Positions 22,806 to 35,261 of a stretch of 64,000 nucleotides of DNA are shown here, piece after piece; position 1 is the stretch's first letter, and every line of letters starts with the position of its first letter. The notes beneath the pieces are model-generated. The model had not been told where the DNA came from, ran no database searches, and worked only from the letters and a program-made list of their open reading frames with translations. The translations under genes and the position numbers were made by a program. Where the stretch lies: the NCBI GenBank assembly GCA_034440575.1, contig JAOTOL010001072.1, positions 129,001-193,000 of the forward strand, given 5' to 3'. Source of the DNA: Imbricaverruca yamaguchii (taxonomy: Eukaryota > Arthropoda > Thecostraca > Neoverrucidae).

Positions 22806-24579
22806 GCTGCAGACGACAGGGCAGGCTTGGAGAGGCATCCTGACGAGCAACTTCGCCATCAATGCGTGATCCTACGCCAACAAAGTAATGGTTTACCTAG
22901 TCAGGGGAACGTCAGGAGCCTTACGATGGCACCTGGGATCGCCCACGGTGGACTTTATACACCGTCATATTCCCCCTCGTCCGTTCTCCTGGATACGCTT
23001 CTGGACATCGTCAAGTGTGTCGCGTCGAATGGCAGAGCGTACCTATCTGTTGAGCTCGCTGTAAACAGCAGAGCCGTGACCTTGGTAACGTAGCGCCTCC
23101 CGGCGGCGAGCCTTGACATAGCAACTACTATACTTAGTGATCTGTTGTTTTCGGCAATAGCATGCGAGACATACTGAAGGATCTATCATAAAATTGTTCA
23201 CTAAACATTACATAAGTGCTGCATATGAAATTGAAATGGCCTTACAAGCTGTATAATGATTATTATCATGGATTTTCCAGAGTTCACACTGATGAAAACA
23301 AAGTATACATAGCGATGGACGGACATCTGACCGAGCTTTCGGTTCTTGCACATGCCATCTCTAGTGCCTACCCAAGATTGAATTTTATACCAATGCAGAG
23401 TGCAAATCCCCACCCTGGCCCAATCGATTGTTGTTCCAGCGCAGCCTGATTAACACTTTCCAGTGCCTTCTTTCGGCATCATTTTTGGTCAATGAAGCTG
23501 ACCTTCTCATCTTATCGGTTTCATAAAACGAAACGTCTAGGTACTGGAATATATGAAGAAATCCCACTTTCACACACCATTACTGAATTTGGCATTGGGC
23601 AAAGCTCCAAACGAGAAGCATTCTGGCATACACTTGAACACGGGACAATGCATTAAATGTGTGAACCCTGACCAGATATCAACGTGAAGTTTCAAGCTGA
23701 ATAGCATTCAATGTTGCTTGAGAAATGTGCCCACATTTAGCTGTGTTTGGAAATACATATTTGAATGGCTAAGCACATATTTCACAACAAATCGTCGGCA
23801 GCATCGATTAATTACGGCTGTGGTAGTTCCCTGTATTCAATGAAGCATCCAGGAACTCGCCAAATGATCTTAAAAGTTGGCAACTTATAAAAACCGCTAT
23901 TACTTGAAATATGAATGTGATCCCATAATTTCTTCTTTGAATAATCATAACAAAAATACAACGAAAATATTGCAACGAAATTTGTCCTGGCAGCGCAAAG
24001 CATCTGAAGGCATTTTTGACAGTTTGTTTGGTCAACCTATTGTGAGGTATTGTAAAAATGGCTCGTCTTAGCTTGCTATTCCATTGGCTTGGTTTTGCGC
24101 CGGTACATGCTGAGACGCCCTGTGCAGCCGCAAAGTAATGCCAAGGGAAGCGAAAACAACATAGCTGAGATGATTCTCAATCGGCTAAATTTATTCCCAG
24201 CAGAACCATATGCAAGATGCAGTTGCCAGTTGCCATGAACCCATATGGGGTGTCTAATAACTTGCAGAAGGTGTCGTGATTTCTCAACCGACTTCATCAC
24301 GGATGGCGTTTTTTTATCTGTTGGGGAGTGGGCCAATGCATGCTTTGGCAACCACCATAGGTGTACTCTCTGGGTTGGAGCTGGAGGGACATTCTGCTTC
24401 CTCCAAGTTTACCCGATCATAGCTATTGACCCAATGGAGTTGACTGCGAACAATGGGCCCAAAAATCAACTTGACTGCCCCAATTGTCGAGCCGCTGCGA
24501 CGCTATTTCATAGAATGACATGTTCAATGTTGAACCCTCAAGGAGAATCAAGACTGGAGCAGAAATTCAATAACTCCTC

Positions 24580-24582
<3 letters not shown>
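22806..24582. other. 1.8 kb without recognisable features
   Basis: The first 300 bases may hold further upstream parts of the LINE, but no motif is clear. The rest is AT-rich with short open frames. Confidence 0.45.

Positions 24583-24621
<39 letters not shown>
24583..24621. repeat. (TA)n microsatellite
   Basis: About 19 uninterrupted TA dinucleotides. Confidence 0.95.
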
Positions 24622-24628
<7 letters not shown>

Positions 24629-25532
24629 CCCATCAACATGGTGCATTAGATCGGGCCCAACGGTGTTCAGTCAGGAAGACGTGAGGTCTCTCGTAGGTTG
24701 CGTTGCGATGGCGTCACGAATCCAGTCACAGTTATGGATTTTGTCATGACATTGTATCATGTGATCGGACATGATGAACTCGATGTGTAGGATGCCTGTG
24801 TATTGTAATGCTCGTACGAATTCATCAGAAACGCTTGCACCAGCAATGTCATACTAAGACAAACACACATTTTATTTTGTCCATTCAAATAATTTTTAGT
24901 GTCAGCATTAGCCCTAACTTTTCTCATAATCTTGTCCTAATTGAGGGCCAATTTACACCCTTTACTTTTCGCGATGGTGATCTGACATATAAGCCTACGA
25001 TGCGCCCTGTTTCATCTAAATCGAGCTTACGTACTATTTGATGTTGGTGAAAAGCTTGCAAACGCGTTGTGTGCAGTTTATTGTATTAAAAAGACGTTGG
25101 TAGGCTTCGGTACATAATGGCGCAATGCCTTCGGCCAAGCAGTCAATATAGAATCTGCCAATATGCCGAAGGTCGCCTAACCTAGCCAGGTTGGGTTGCA
25201 GTTTAGGTAAGGTTAGGCAAGTTTAGGTAAGGTCGCCTATTGCAGTTTGGCCTTTGAAGATTTTGATTCCATAATTCAATTTCACAATCTCATAAAGAAG
25301 GACAAGATGGGGAAATGTCCATTCTTCACCAAATACCTAAATGCATCAGTTAGTGTCCTGCTAAATCACACCAGGTGTATTTCAGTCGAAACAATGGAAT
25401 GCTTCCACTCTACACCCGAAGAGCTCCTGATGCCCATAAATACCCCATGAATAACGCACAATCTTGAGCTTGGTATGGAATGCTACCAAATTAGCCCTAT
25501 CCGCGACGCCGGTGACGCCAAACATACGAAGC
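24622..25532. other. no gene; short TTAGG-like words
   Basis: Around 25175-25245 the words GGTTAGG, TTTAGGTAAGG and CCTAACC recur. They are irregular, so I do not call an interstitial telomere repeat. No other feature was seen. Confidence 0.45.
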
Positions 25533-25870
25533 CCTTCTGGAAACCCAGCGAAACACGCGAGAGCCCTCTGAAAACCCGGCAAAGCACGCGAGACCCCACT
25601 GGAAACCCAGCAAAACATGCAAAAGCCTTCTGGAAACTCAGCAAAAAATGCGAAGGCCTTCTGTAAATCAGACAAAATACACATGGCCCTCCTTTAAACC
25701 GGGCAAAACATGCGAGAGCCCTCTGGAAGCCCGGCAAAGCATGCGAGGGCCTTCTGGAAACCCAACAAAACATGCGAGAACACTATTCTGACAACCCGAC
25801 ACCAAAGCATGCGAGAGCATTCTAGAGACTCGGCAATGCATGCGAGAACACCCTTCTGGAAACCCGGCAT
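25533..25870. repeat. 31-bp minisatellite, about 11 copies
   Basis: Consensus CCTTCTGGAAACCCAGCAAA followed by ACATGCGAGAG, spaced 31 bases, with one longer unit near 25790. The minus strand is open in all three frames (Phe/Cys/Ala-rich), as expected for a stop-free 31-base unit. Confidence 0.88.
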
Positions 25871-26212
25871 GTATGTATTGATTGTCGCGACCAACCCAAA
25901 GCTCCGGGAAGATAGCTAGCGAGCCGCCCACGCTGTGGTTTGTTCTAGAAACACCGGGTGTGTGAAGAAGATGTGTGGACAGACCTGTGAGGATCGTGCA
26001 CCTCCGAGATACGCTTGCATACATATTTTTTTTAAAGAAGAAAATGGCACGGAACCGTTGAACTCGCCCGCCAGTGTTCCTCTGGGAATCAACAGCGTCC
26101 TCTTAGATAAATGATGACTACGTGGCCGAGGCCGAGTAAATGTCAAGCGAGATCACTTGCTGAAAGCATGTTGTCAATTTTTCCCAGCGAATGACTCATG
26201 TATGTGGTAGGC
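25871..26212. other. no recognisable feature
   Basis: Short spacer between the minisatellite and the miniature element, with nothing identified. Confidence 0.5.
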
Positions 26213-26960
26213 TAGCCCTGTCTCTCCTATCAGATCCTCACACCGCGTCTCGTGAGGAAGGGGGCCGAGAGAGACCCCCCTCTAATCTCCAAACTAAGCG
26301 TTGCACGAAAACGAAATAGGTGTTATAGGAAAGCGCTTGATGATTAGAGCCAGACACCAACATCGAAAATTTCGCCCCAAAAAAGCGGTGTCAATAGGGG
26401 CCCTAGAGTTTCACGACTTACATTATATTCGCGGCACTGGACGGTTCATTTTGAGGGAGATTTGATAAACAAAATTTATTTGGAATAAGAAAAAGAGAGC
26501 GAAATTGACCAGGACATTTTTGGCCACCCAAGAATAAAAAGTTTCTTTTCTAAATTTCAAAATTTTGAGTTTTAAGTTTTCTGTAATGTTCGTTTTCTAA
26601 TGGATAGAGTGAACCAAAAAATGTTGTTCGGAAGTCAACTCGCTCAAATAAGAAATGCCTACCTTAGCCAGAATCTTCCATTTTAACTCTAATGGGCAAA
26701 TGTACAAAAATAATAAGTAATAAAAAACTGGAAAAAGAAGGAAAATTCATCCAGTGCGTTTTCTTGCATTCCTAAAGTTAAGCAAATGCTGAAAGTTGTA
26801 TTGAAATATCTTTATCCGTTAAAGCGTGACGACTGGTCAAACGTTTCTTCGAGGTGGCCTCACTTGACCTCAACCAACTCGTTGACCCTAGAAAGACGAT
26901 CTGACCTCCAAATTTTGACGCAAAATGCTAAATTAACGTGGAAAAAGGTATGCCTTATGT
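26213..26960 (+). mobile_element. TTAA-type miniature element, nearly complete (copy A)
   Basis: Aligned by eye along almost its full length with the reverse complement of 44824-45657 and with 56155-56921. Shared landmarks in order: CAGATCCTCACACC..GTCTCG, CAAACTAAGCGT, GGAAAGCGCT, TTTGGCCACCCAA, AATAAGAAATGC, CTTAGCCAGAA, GCAAATGCTGAAAG, CCGTTAAAGCGTGACGACTGG, CTCACTTGACCT and CTCGTTGACCCTAGA. The left end reads TAGCCCT where the TTAACCCT terminus is expected; the right terminus is lost. No open frame, so it is non-autonomous. Confidence 0.85.
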
Positions 26961-27134
26961 CGGCATAGGACGAGACCAATTGCTCAGAATGTAGCAATTG
27001 TATATCGCATTTAACCACCTCAGAGCTTTAGCTAAAAGTATATTATACGTAATACGTGCATCGAATGCAATATTTTTTTTTAATGGAATGTTTGTGATCA
27101 TTTACAGATAGACGAAGGCACAGGGTCAACCCTC

Positions 27135-27137
<3 letters not shown>

Positions 27138-27191
<54 letters not shown>

Positions 27192-27198
27192 TACATAT
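27138..27198. repeat. (TA)n microsatellite
   Basis: About 23 TA dinucleotides ending in TACATATATACATAT. Confidence 0.95.
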
Positions 27199-28318
27199 TC
27201 GAGCTGAAGCGGCCGCTATTCATGCATTGGATGAATGTTCACAGTGTACATCGACAACCACAGGGACGATATTCTCGCTGAGATCGACGTTCATGCACTT
27301 GCCACCTGGTCTGAATGCAAATTTATAAGTTATTCATGCGATCGATGAGGATCAGGATCAGGAACTATCTATTTCTATTTCTACTATTTCCATCTAACAT
27401 TTAAGGGAGGGTGATGCTTGGTTGAAAAAGGCTTTCTATATCTTAAATCCTAAAACCGAATTATGTATCCGCCTAGTTAGTATGTCTCTACCTGCAATGG
27501 TTAGGTAATACATCGATCTTGCATCGGCAGGTAGGCACCGGCATACACATGCATAGGTAAATCAGTACGCAATCTCATCCATTGATGGTCCTTTGCATCC
27601 TATACCCTACACATGCAAATGGAAATAATCACATCGGTGGCCAGCTAACATGGAACATACAAAGTACCTACCACTTTGCTACACGAGTAAAACAAACAGA
27701 AGCAATGAAGACTGTCCTGTCTGAACCTCTTCATTTTAATCGTGTGCAACTTTGGTTGCCCTGGCAAATGATCGTTGTCGGTGATTGTCAAAATTATATC
27801 AAAAGCGCGATAATGTTCGCTTACAAAATTACGAGCTTGCTCTGATCTAGTAAAATGTTGCACATGGAACCCTTCATCTGTGATTGGCCAATGTCTCGCG
27901 TGATCGGAAACGTTTTGAACGAATCGCAGCCACCGCAAGACGTCTTCACCAGCGCTCCGTCAGGATACGAAATGATGAAGCGTGGTACATATTCCAGCTG
28001 TGCTAAGAAGGAGGGATTTTCCAGGTGAGTTCTGAACCAACCAAACGAATCCCAGCTGGTCCCCCGACACCTCAGACCTCACCGGCCGCGACGCCGATGC
28101 GCACGCGCACTACTCAGGAACGGTTCCGGCAGTTTAGCAGGCGGAATAGACGCCGATTCTGGCAGACATACACCTTATAAACAGTTCGCATCCTTTTGAA
28201 TAGCTTATACATCAGGAATGCAGAATTAAATTGTCTTGCTGTCACTGTTGACTTGCCATCCTTTTCTAATAGGTCCACAATCATTGTATCTCGAGTTAAC
28301 TGCAAAGAGGTTGGTTCG
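27199..28318. other. 1.1 kb without recognisable features
   Basis: Unique-looking sequence between two TA arrays, with short open frames only. It could hold the unrecognisable 5' part of the Penelope-like element that follows. Confidence 0.4.
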
Positions 28319-28490
<172 letters not shown>

Positions 28491-28539
28491 AAATAACGAA
28501 GTTTGATGACTTGTCGCCTAGTTATCTCAGAGAATGAAG

Positions 28540-30115
28540 AATGTCGGGATGAAATGAGTACTATCTTCTCAGATAAAACCAAGTATGTGCGCATAACCAG
28601 AGGCCCTACTCAAGCACTAAAAACGAAAATCAGCAATTTGATAAACACCATGAATTCCGCCACAGGAGATTCAACCTGAAAGTGATCACCGGCGAATTTG
28701 CCCCAGGATATCTATGCAGAACCGTAAAACGCACAAGCCTGGATGATCACTTTGCCAAATGATATCACAAATACCGACGCCAACATAACAATTAGCAAAA
28801 ACCTTATAAACCCATAACGCCTTAAACGGCATAAAAGTACAGTCTGAAGTCAACCGACGAGTTCCTTGATATTATCAAAACCAGCCCACCAACAGGATTC
28901 CTGGCCTCCCTGGACGTGGAACATTTATTCACCAACGTACCTGTCAAACACACGATTCAACTGATACCGGACTCCGTGTACCAGCATCACACCCTGTCTC
29001 CTCTGAAGATCCAAAAACAAATCCCGGGAAATCTTCTCCACATGTGTACCACCAAAGCACCATTTGGTACACCTGATGGCAGTTTGTACAGACAAGTCGA
29101 AGGAGTAGCCATTGGCTGGCCTTTGGGTGCCTATTTGCTAATGTGTATATGTGCCACCTGGGAAACAAGGTCTAATAAAACAACCCTAACCTGAAGCCTA
29201 ACATCTATTGTCGTTACGTCGATTATATTTTCGTCGACGTGTGAAACGAACCACACCTTTGTCAACTTCGAAGTCCGAGGCTTTACTCAATTTTACCACC
29301 GAATTCAGGAAATCCAACCGAATCAGCTTTCTCGATATTGACATCAATTGTACAGACGGCACACTTGAGACAGAAGTACATCGGAAGAAAGCCAAGGTAG
29401 GCTATGCCTCCATGTCAACAGCGAATGCTCGGACCGCTACACGTTGAGCGTCGTCAGGGCATTCGTGAGACGGGCCCTCAGTTACTGCTCAGACTGACAG
29501 TCTAACCGTGCCGAATTGGTACGATCAAAACAAATTATAGTCAACAACGGCTTCAGCAATACTATAATTGACAACGTATTCAGTGCCTATGTCAACAAGG
29601 CGCAGCAACCGCCTCTCGGGCATCAAACATCTAACGTGAAGCTGTTCTACCGCAAACAAATGTCGACAACATACAAAGTCGACGAGCGCATCATCCGGCA
29701 CACCGTAAAACAAATATTAAACCAACCAACAAGTCTGACAAACTACAACTCTGCATATATTACAAGAGCAAGAACACCGGTAGCCTAGTAATGAAAAACA
29801 ACCCAACCAACGGCACAACCAGCTTCGACGTACCAATGTAATGTACAAAGTATTATGCCATCACGAAGACTGCAAACATCGTCGCATAGATTACACGGAT
29901 TACACGTCTCACGGTGCACCTACAACAGGGCGAGCACCATCGCACACATGCTCCAAAAACTCCGACAGCGACTAACACGAACAGATCTGACACGCAACAC
30001 CGTAATCCTTCGAGTTACATAGAACAAGCGACGTCTCAGAGTTATCGAGGACATTTTAATGCGGGAACAAGAACTTGTCTTGAACGTGCACACACGGTCA
30101 TGCATAACGCATTAA
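28540..30115 (+). mobile_element. Penelope-like element with RT and GIY-YIG-type endonuclease remnants
   Basis: Plus-strand frames give, in order: SDKTKYV and FAPGYLCRTVK (N-terminal box, ~28560-28730), KSTDEFLDI and ASLDVEHLFTNVPV (RT motif A, ~28850-28940), APFGTPDGSLYRQVEGVAIG (motif B, ~29055-29120), YVDYIFV (active site at 29215-29226, normally YVDD, so one catalytic Asp is lost), FLDIDINCTDGTLETEV (~29320-29370), and NVKLFYRKQMSTTYKVDERI (~29635-29700). A reading near 29900-30090 ends RRLRVIEDILMREQELVLNV, the pattern of the GIY-YIG nuclease C-terminus in Penelope-like elements. Several stops and frameshifts break the frame. The family's RT primes on nicked target DNA. This copy is dead. 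Confidence 0.85.
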
Positions 30116-30290
30116 TTGTTCAATAATTCCATCCGGCGAACAGTTGTACAGTTTGTGCTATGTATGTGGTGTATGTTTTCGAAAGCCTCTTGTAAGCCTA
30201 GATTAGCATTTATTTCCAAATGCGCTTGTGACAACAATACCTGTGATCTATAACTCCAAAATGATATACTTCTGACAATTGTTTTGTTGG

Positions 30291-30291
<1 letters not shown>

Positions 30292-30357
<66 letters not shown>

Positions 30358-30417
30358 CATATATATATAGATCTGTATATATATATACATATATATATAC
30401 ATATATACATGTATATT
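30292..30417. repeat. (TA)n microsatellite with TACA interruptions
   Basis: About 30 pure TA repeats, followed by TACATACATATA and TATACATG variants. Confidence 0.93.
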
Positions 30418-30431
30418 ACAATTAGACGAAC

Positions 30432-30522
30432 ATGCCAAATTGATGTGGGAAAAGGTACGTCAAATTTCGGCGCGCTGCCGCGCATCGTTCTTCGTCACCC
30501 TCCCCAAGACGTCGAGCGTTAA
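30432..30522 (+). mobile_element. TTAA-type miniature element, 3' end fragment (copy E)
   Basis: Matches the right-hand end of 56155-56921: CATGCCAAATT, ATGTGGGAAAAGGTA, CAAATTT.GG, GCTGCCGCGC and CCAAGACG, and ends exactly at TTAA (30519-30522). The terminal inverted sequence reads TTAACGCTCGACGTCTTGGG on the minus strand. Confidence 0.8.
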
Positions 30523-30659
30523 CATACGTACAACAGGAGATAAACAAAAGGGTGTAGAAAAGCGATGAAGAAGTAAGCGAGTAAAATATAGAACCAATCA
30601 GGACAATCGAAATCAATGGAGAAGGTGCGTGGTAGATGGGAAACAAGTTGTCAGGGTAC

Positions 30660-31110
30660 ACACCCTTGCTCTAGCTATCAGGGTAATTACCGATAGTCCA
30701 TATGAAGTCAACTAGATCTACAATTGTACAAAATGAGCGATGCGGTAAATTTTTCGACAAGTCATTGTGCATAAGATCAGGACCAGGTGCAGCACATTCC
30801 AACGTTGTTAGAGCTTGCCGAAGTTCCCAGGCAGTAAAAATATCGTCGGCTAGGTGGGGTCTCGGCATCCGTAACGCCCGCGTCTCCAAAATATTTGCAA
30901 TCACTTTTGAGACTTCTCAGGGGTTTGCGAATTCTCCGCTGACTCCTAAAACAGGCGTTGGTGTTGCCGGGCTTGGACTATTAAGTTAACAGATGCGCCG
31001 CCACACGTCCCCGACGGGAACAAATCCACTGATTTTACTGATATACCTTTTGCGAAGAGGAGCGTTTGGCGTCTTGGATAATTCGACTTGCATTCGCCTA
31101 AGTGCACTTA
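30660..31110 (-). mobile_element. LINE reverse transcriptase fragment (N-terminal RT part)
   Basis: The minus strand reads, broken by a few stops: ISGFVPVGDVWRRI, PVLGVSGEFANP, then FTAWELRQALTTLECAAPGPDLMHNDL and VDFIWTIGNYPDS. This is the conserved start of the RT domain of Jockey/I-like LINEs (FT..EL..AL....APGPD.I and IW..G.YP..W). Everything from motif A onward is absent. Confidence 0.8.
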
Positions 31111-31671
31111 TACGTCATACGGCTTGATGTTATGAATGAATTGTCGAAGCAACTGAAGGCCTTTTAACGTTACTTAATGGCAACTTTGCGAGCATCCATC
31201 CACAATGAGACTGGGATAGGCCGAGGACTGCATGAAGTATGAGGAATAAAAGCTTTTGTAGACGAAATAATGACTGATATGATGTTATGTGCTAGTATAT
31301 TAACGATGTCTGCGTCGATTGATCGGCAGGTGTTCTGGAATAACGATGCAGATGTGGAAGTAGAAGTTGAGGTTGAGGTTGATGCCTGGTTAATGGGAAG
31401 GAAAGGAGGTGGAAATTATGGATTTTGGCGTATGGCATCGAGGGGAGTCGGATTCAGAGGTGGTGATTTCGATGTAGACGATGCGATAAATGGGCAGTGG
31501 CTAGAATTTGGTGGAGATAACAGAGTTATTTACAGGACAGAGTCTCTTAGACCAATGAACCTACGTCCATTCCCCATCATCGGATTTTGATCGGGAGGAG
31601 TCCTCTTATGAGCTAACGGCGCATCCACTCGTGGCAGGTAGTAATTCGGTCGCTTCGGTCTAGTTTTGTGT
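31111..31671. other. no recognised gene
   Basis: A plus-strand open frame of 106 codons (31270-31590) contains a run of EVEV from a GAAGTTGAGGTT microsatellite and is Gly-rich downstream. No domain was recognised. Confidence 0.4.
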
Positions 31672-32611
31672 TAGACATAAAGACATAAAGGATTAGTGCA
31701 ACTATGAGCCACAAGGGCCCTTCTTGGTTGCACTCTGTACACTGAACCAGTTGCTCACTAAATCTGTCAATCAGCCCTCTCTATAATACTGAAAAGCAAG
31801 CCCTCTATTCTTATAATGATTGTCTATGCCGTTTTCAAAGATGTTCAATGTGCTGCTACTGACGATGTTTTCTGGCAGCTGGTTCCAGTGTTCAACTACC
31901 CTGTTGGTGAAGAAAGTCTGCCTTAACCTTGTTCTGCTGTGGTTAACTTTAATTTTGAATTTATGACCTATAATTGCATCATTTCTGTTCAATTCAAACA
32001 TTTCCCCAAGATATCCCCTCCCCAGACCATGGACAAATTTAAAGACCTCGATGAGATCTCCTCTCAGCCTTCTATATCTAAGTGAAAACATATTCAATTT
32101 CTTCAATCTTTCCTCATATGCCAGGTTGCTTATGCCATTAACCATTTTTGTAGCCCTCTTTTGTACCTCTCTCTAAAAGCCAACAAACTTTTTCATAGCT
32201 AGGAGACCAAGCTTGGATACAGTATTCCAAATGTGGCCTGACATATGCACAGTAAAGCTTCCTGATCACTTCCTCACTTCTGTATGACACATTCCTATTT
32301 ATTTCCCCGAGCATTCTCAGTGCCTTCTTCCTGGCTTCCTTGGTCTGTTCTGATGCCCCCAGTTTTGTGTTTAGAATAACACCTAAATCCTTCTGTTGAG
32401 TCACTGATAGCACTTGGCCACCCATCAAGTATGGAGCCTTCATATGCTGCTTACATACATGCATGATTTTGCACTTATCAAAATTAAATTTCATTTGCCA
32501 TTCTTCGGACCACTTCACAAGTTCGCCTAAGTCTTTTTGCAGCGAGATATGCTCATCTTGACCTGTTATTGCCCTAAAGACCTTCAAATCATCGGCAAAT
32601 TTCAAAACTTT
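31672..32611 (-). mobile_element. CR1-like LINE, 5'-truncated 3' half (copy 1)
   Basis: Minus strand: starts within the RT palm at KVLKFADD (active-site FADD, 32588-32599), then LVKWSEEWQMKFNFDKCKIM, LGVILNTKLGASEQTKEARK, RKLYCAYVRPHLEYCIQAWS. After a frame change near 32140 it continues as MVNGISNLAYEERLKKLN to the C-terminal RTRLRQTFFTNRVVEHWNQL. The stop is followed by a ~110-base 3' UTR ending in two TTATGTCT octamers (31672-31690), the short tandem octamer tail typical of the CR1 group. Nearly the same as 61280-62235 by eye, so both copies are relatively young. Truncated at 32611 and non-functional. Confidence 0.92.
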
Positions 32612-32846
32612 GTTGGCTGCCCTTGCTTCTCTGGCGACGCAAGAGGCACTTCATAAGATCGAAGCAGGGCCTAAGTTGAGCGCAATCAGCTCAGATGCCT
32701 TGTTGGGGTGCGCCGCTGGTGGGCGGGGCGTGGGGCCTCCATACTTGCTGACCTCTGTATTGCAATCTATGTGTGGGGGATGGGGGAGGATCTGTATTAG
32801 GAGCTGAGTTGATGAGTTGGATCCTCTGCTGGAAGCCTGATCGAAG

Positions 32847-32850
<4 letters not shown>
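32612..32850. other. no recognisable feature
   Basis: Sequence unrelated to the CR1 copy begins sharply at 32612, which marks the 5' truncation point. Confidence 0.45.
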
Positions 32851-32928
<78 letters not shown>

Positions 32929-32940
32929 GTATATATATAA
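32851..32940. repeat. (TA)n microsatellite
   Basis: About 35 TA dinucleotides, with a TTATATATGTATATATATAA end. Confidence 0.95.
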
Positions 32941-34087
32941 TATGCCGAAGAGCCGTGGATGCGGTATGGAGCCTTGTGGACTTCCCATTGCTACCAGTTC
33001 TGCTTCTAAAATTACATAATGCATTTTAGTCTGCTGATAGCGATGTAGTGAGGATGTGCGATGCTGAGCGAAGCTCCTGGGATCTGAATACGGTGTAATT
33101 TTTCGATCCAAACACACAACACCAAAGGCTTCTCTCAGCTAAATATTGAGCCCATAAGCAAGCTATTTATTTTGCCAAAGGTTTTGTAATTATATTACGA
33201 GATGTGAGCAACAGGCATGCAAGTGGTGTCTTTTTGAATAAAAGATAAAGGGAACTCAGGGCATTATTCAGTTCCACTTAAAACAGCATATATGAAAACA
33301 CTACATTTTGCAGGATTTCGGAGAACACTGACAACAATGAAATTGGCGTATAATTTGTGAATTTTGTTTCTGCACTTTTCCTGTTTAAAAGGAAGCCAAA
33401 TTGCAGTTTCTTTTAATTCTTTTGGAAAAACTACATTGTCTAGGCGGCGGTAAAAGAGTTTGATGTGTTTTTAAATTACTATTGTATGTCAATAATAGTC
33501 AATAATAGCGTTAACTTGGCCCAAATGTGACTTCACGCAGCAGACGTGAATATCGAACAGCAGAAAAAATCAACCAGTGAAAAGATAAGGGACTGAGTGG
33601 TGTCCCAGTCTGACCTCTGCAGGTCCAAGAAAATATAATCCAGCTTAGAGTGCGGCAATTCAACCAGTCCAGTCGCTACTCTCTCGGTTATTTGAGTTTA
33701 GTGTCGCATTGACTGCGCCGGCCATGCAACTCGCTACTCGCTCACAACAAGAAAGAAACGATGCCTTGCAAACCCAAGACAATTGCTGGATCCCAGTGCT
33801 GTAGCTGTTCATCCCACTTTCCTACGACAGAGTCTGCTTAAAAAATATAAGAACGGAAAACGACAGACGTCAGATTGATAGCCTGCTGGTGAGTCGACGT
33901 GAGATGTGAGATATCGCCAGCATCACAACCCGTCTCTAGAGCCCTATAGCATTGACCGTATTGCTAGTTTGTTGGTGGGTTGTAGATGTCGCCAGTACAA
34001 CCACCATTCTCCAGTTTTCTATGATATTGATCGTATTCATGTTAACAATGTTGATGAGCGCTTCTAGTGCAAGTAACGCATACGGGA
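32941..34087. other. 1.1 kb without recognisable features
   Basis: AT-rich unique sequence, short open frames only. Confidence 0.5.
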
Positions 34088-34090
34088 AGG

Positions 34091-34157
34091 GGAAAAGTAG
34101 TCTAGGAGTAAGTTGTCTGTTTCACAATCGAGAGATTGTGGGTTCGAGTCTTACCTG
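34091..34157 (+). promoter_or_regulatory. tRNA-like internal pol III promoter (A and B boxes)
   Basis: TAGTCTAGGAG (34098-34108) fits the A-box consensus TRGYNNANNNG and GGTTCGAGTCT (34141-34151) fits 10 of 11 B-box positions, at normal tRNA spacing. An anticodon-like arm (GTTGT / ACAAT around CTGTTTC) and a T-arm (GTGGG / CTTAC with wobbles) can be drawn, but no acceptor stem pairs. Best read as a tRNA pseudogene or the head of a tRNA-derived SINE. Confidence 0.4.
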
Positions 34158-35261
34158 TCGCTACTCTTCGCCCGCGGTCAATCGGCGTGAGAGATTGGCG
34201 ACGATACATTATTCAACGGTCGACGTGTCGTAAAACTAATAACCACCAATAACTCGCACGCAAACAGGAAAAACCGGCGATAATTTATCGAGATATTTCT
34301 CATACCTTGGACCGAGTATGTTGTATGAGTAAACAGATGTCCAGTCCAATGTGTTGAAAGGCATTTGTCCGAACTAAAGTTTAACAAATGATCTGGAAGT
34401 AGATATGAAGCAAGTGCCGAGGAGAAACTGCAACGAATGTCCCATTATCTTTGGTGTACTTATTAGATTGTAATAAAGGCGCGAGTGGAGACAAGATCTC
34501 AACAAGTTGTTTTCTTCTTCCCACTGCTTTGGACTAAAAAATGCTTGGAAAACTTTATCTACTTTATCTAATCTTGGAAAAATTTAAGCCATTTTAAGGT
34601 AAATGATGATAATTTTCACTGACTTCCGGCGGTTTCCTAACTGTTTAAAGAAAGGGGCGAACCTTCACTTTATAGGGGCTGTTAAGAGATCCATAGAGGA
34701 AGGCATAAGGCGTGTATGAATGCACCGAAGATTAAGATGCATTACATGTTATGACATGTCGAAATGCCGAATTGAGATGTATTTCACCGTCACCGTAAGG
34801 GTCGAAAAGAAGGCTATCGTCCTCTGTTCGAGCATATGTAACGGTAGGCTGCGCAGTGTGACATTATCCGTGCAGCGTCTTTCGAGGTGGCATTTTTTTT
34901 TAGCGTGGATCACCCTAGAGCCTCAATTTAGACAATAGTGTTTGAGCATTCTAGCTTTTTGAATATAGGACCCTTGGCGGTGTTGCCTTTTGCTAACTAA
35001 TTTAGCCGTAATGGGCTGAAACACACCCAAATTGCTGAACTTGAATCCACCGGTTTCCACTTCTCAACAGATTGGCCAGCAAAGTTTCAAGTTGCAGGCG
35101 GCAAAAAGCAACAGCCTGCCAAGGTTGCGGCGGCAGCCCTCAAATTGCCGTCAGAACTCAGCCGACGAATCAGTAGCCAATAAGTCTAGCATGAGCCACA
35201 TCCTGCTCCAACTGTGGCATGGCGGTATACCGGCGTGCGTCCTGATAATATGGTAACACCC
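34158..35261. other. 1.1 kb without recognisable features
   Basis: Nothing recognised. If 34091 is a SINE head, its body should lie in the first 200-300 bases here, but no second copy exists in the window to define it. Confidence 0.45.

Noticed and set aside
25175..25245. TTAGG/CCTAACC words resembling the arthropod telomere repeat
   Set aside because: Only a few irregular copies with different spacers; not a tandem telomeric tract.
25533..25870. CRISPR-like regularly spaced repeats
   Set aside because: Units are contiguous tandem repeats without unique spacers, and the window is eukaryotic; this applies to all arrays here.
34091..34157. A functional tRNA-Asn (GTT-like loop)
   Set aside because: No acceptor stem or convincing D arm pairs; kept only as a tRNA-like promoter.
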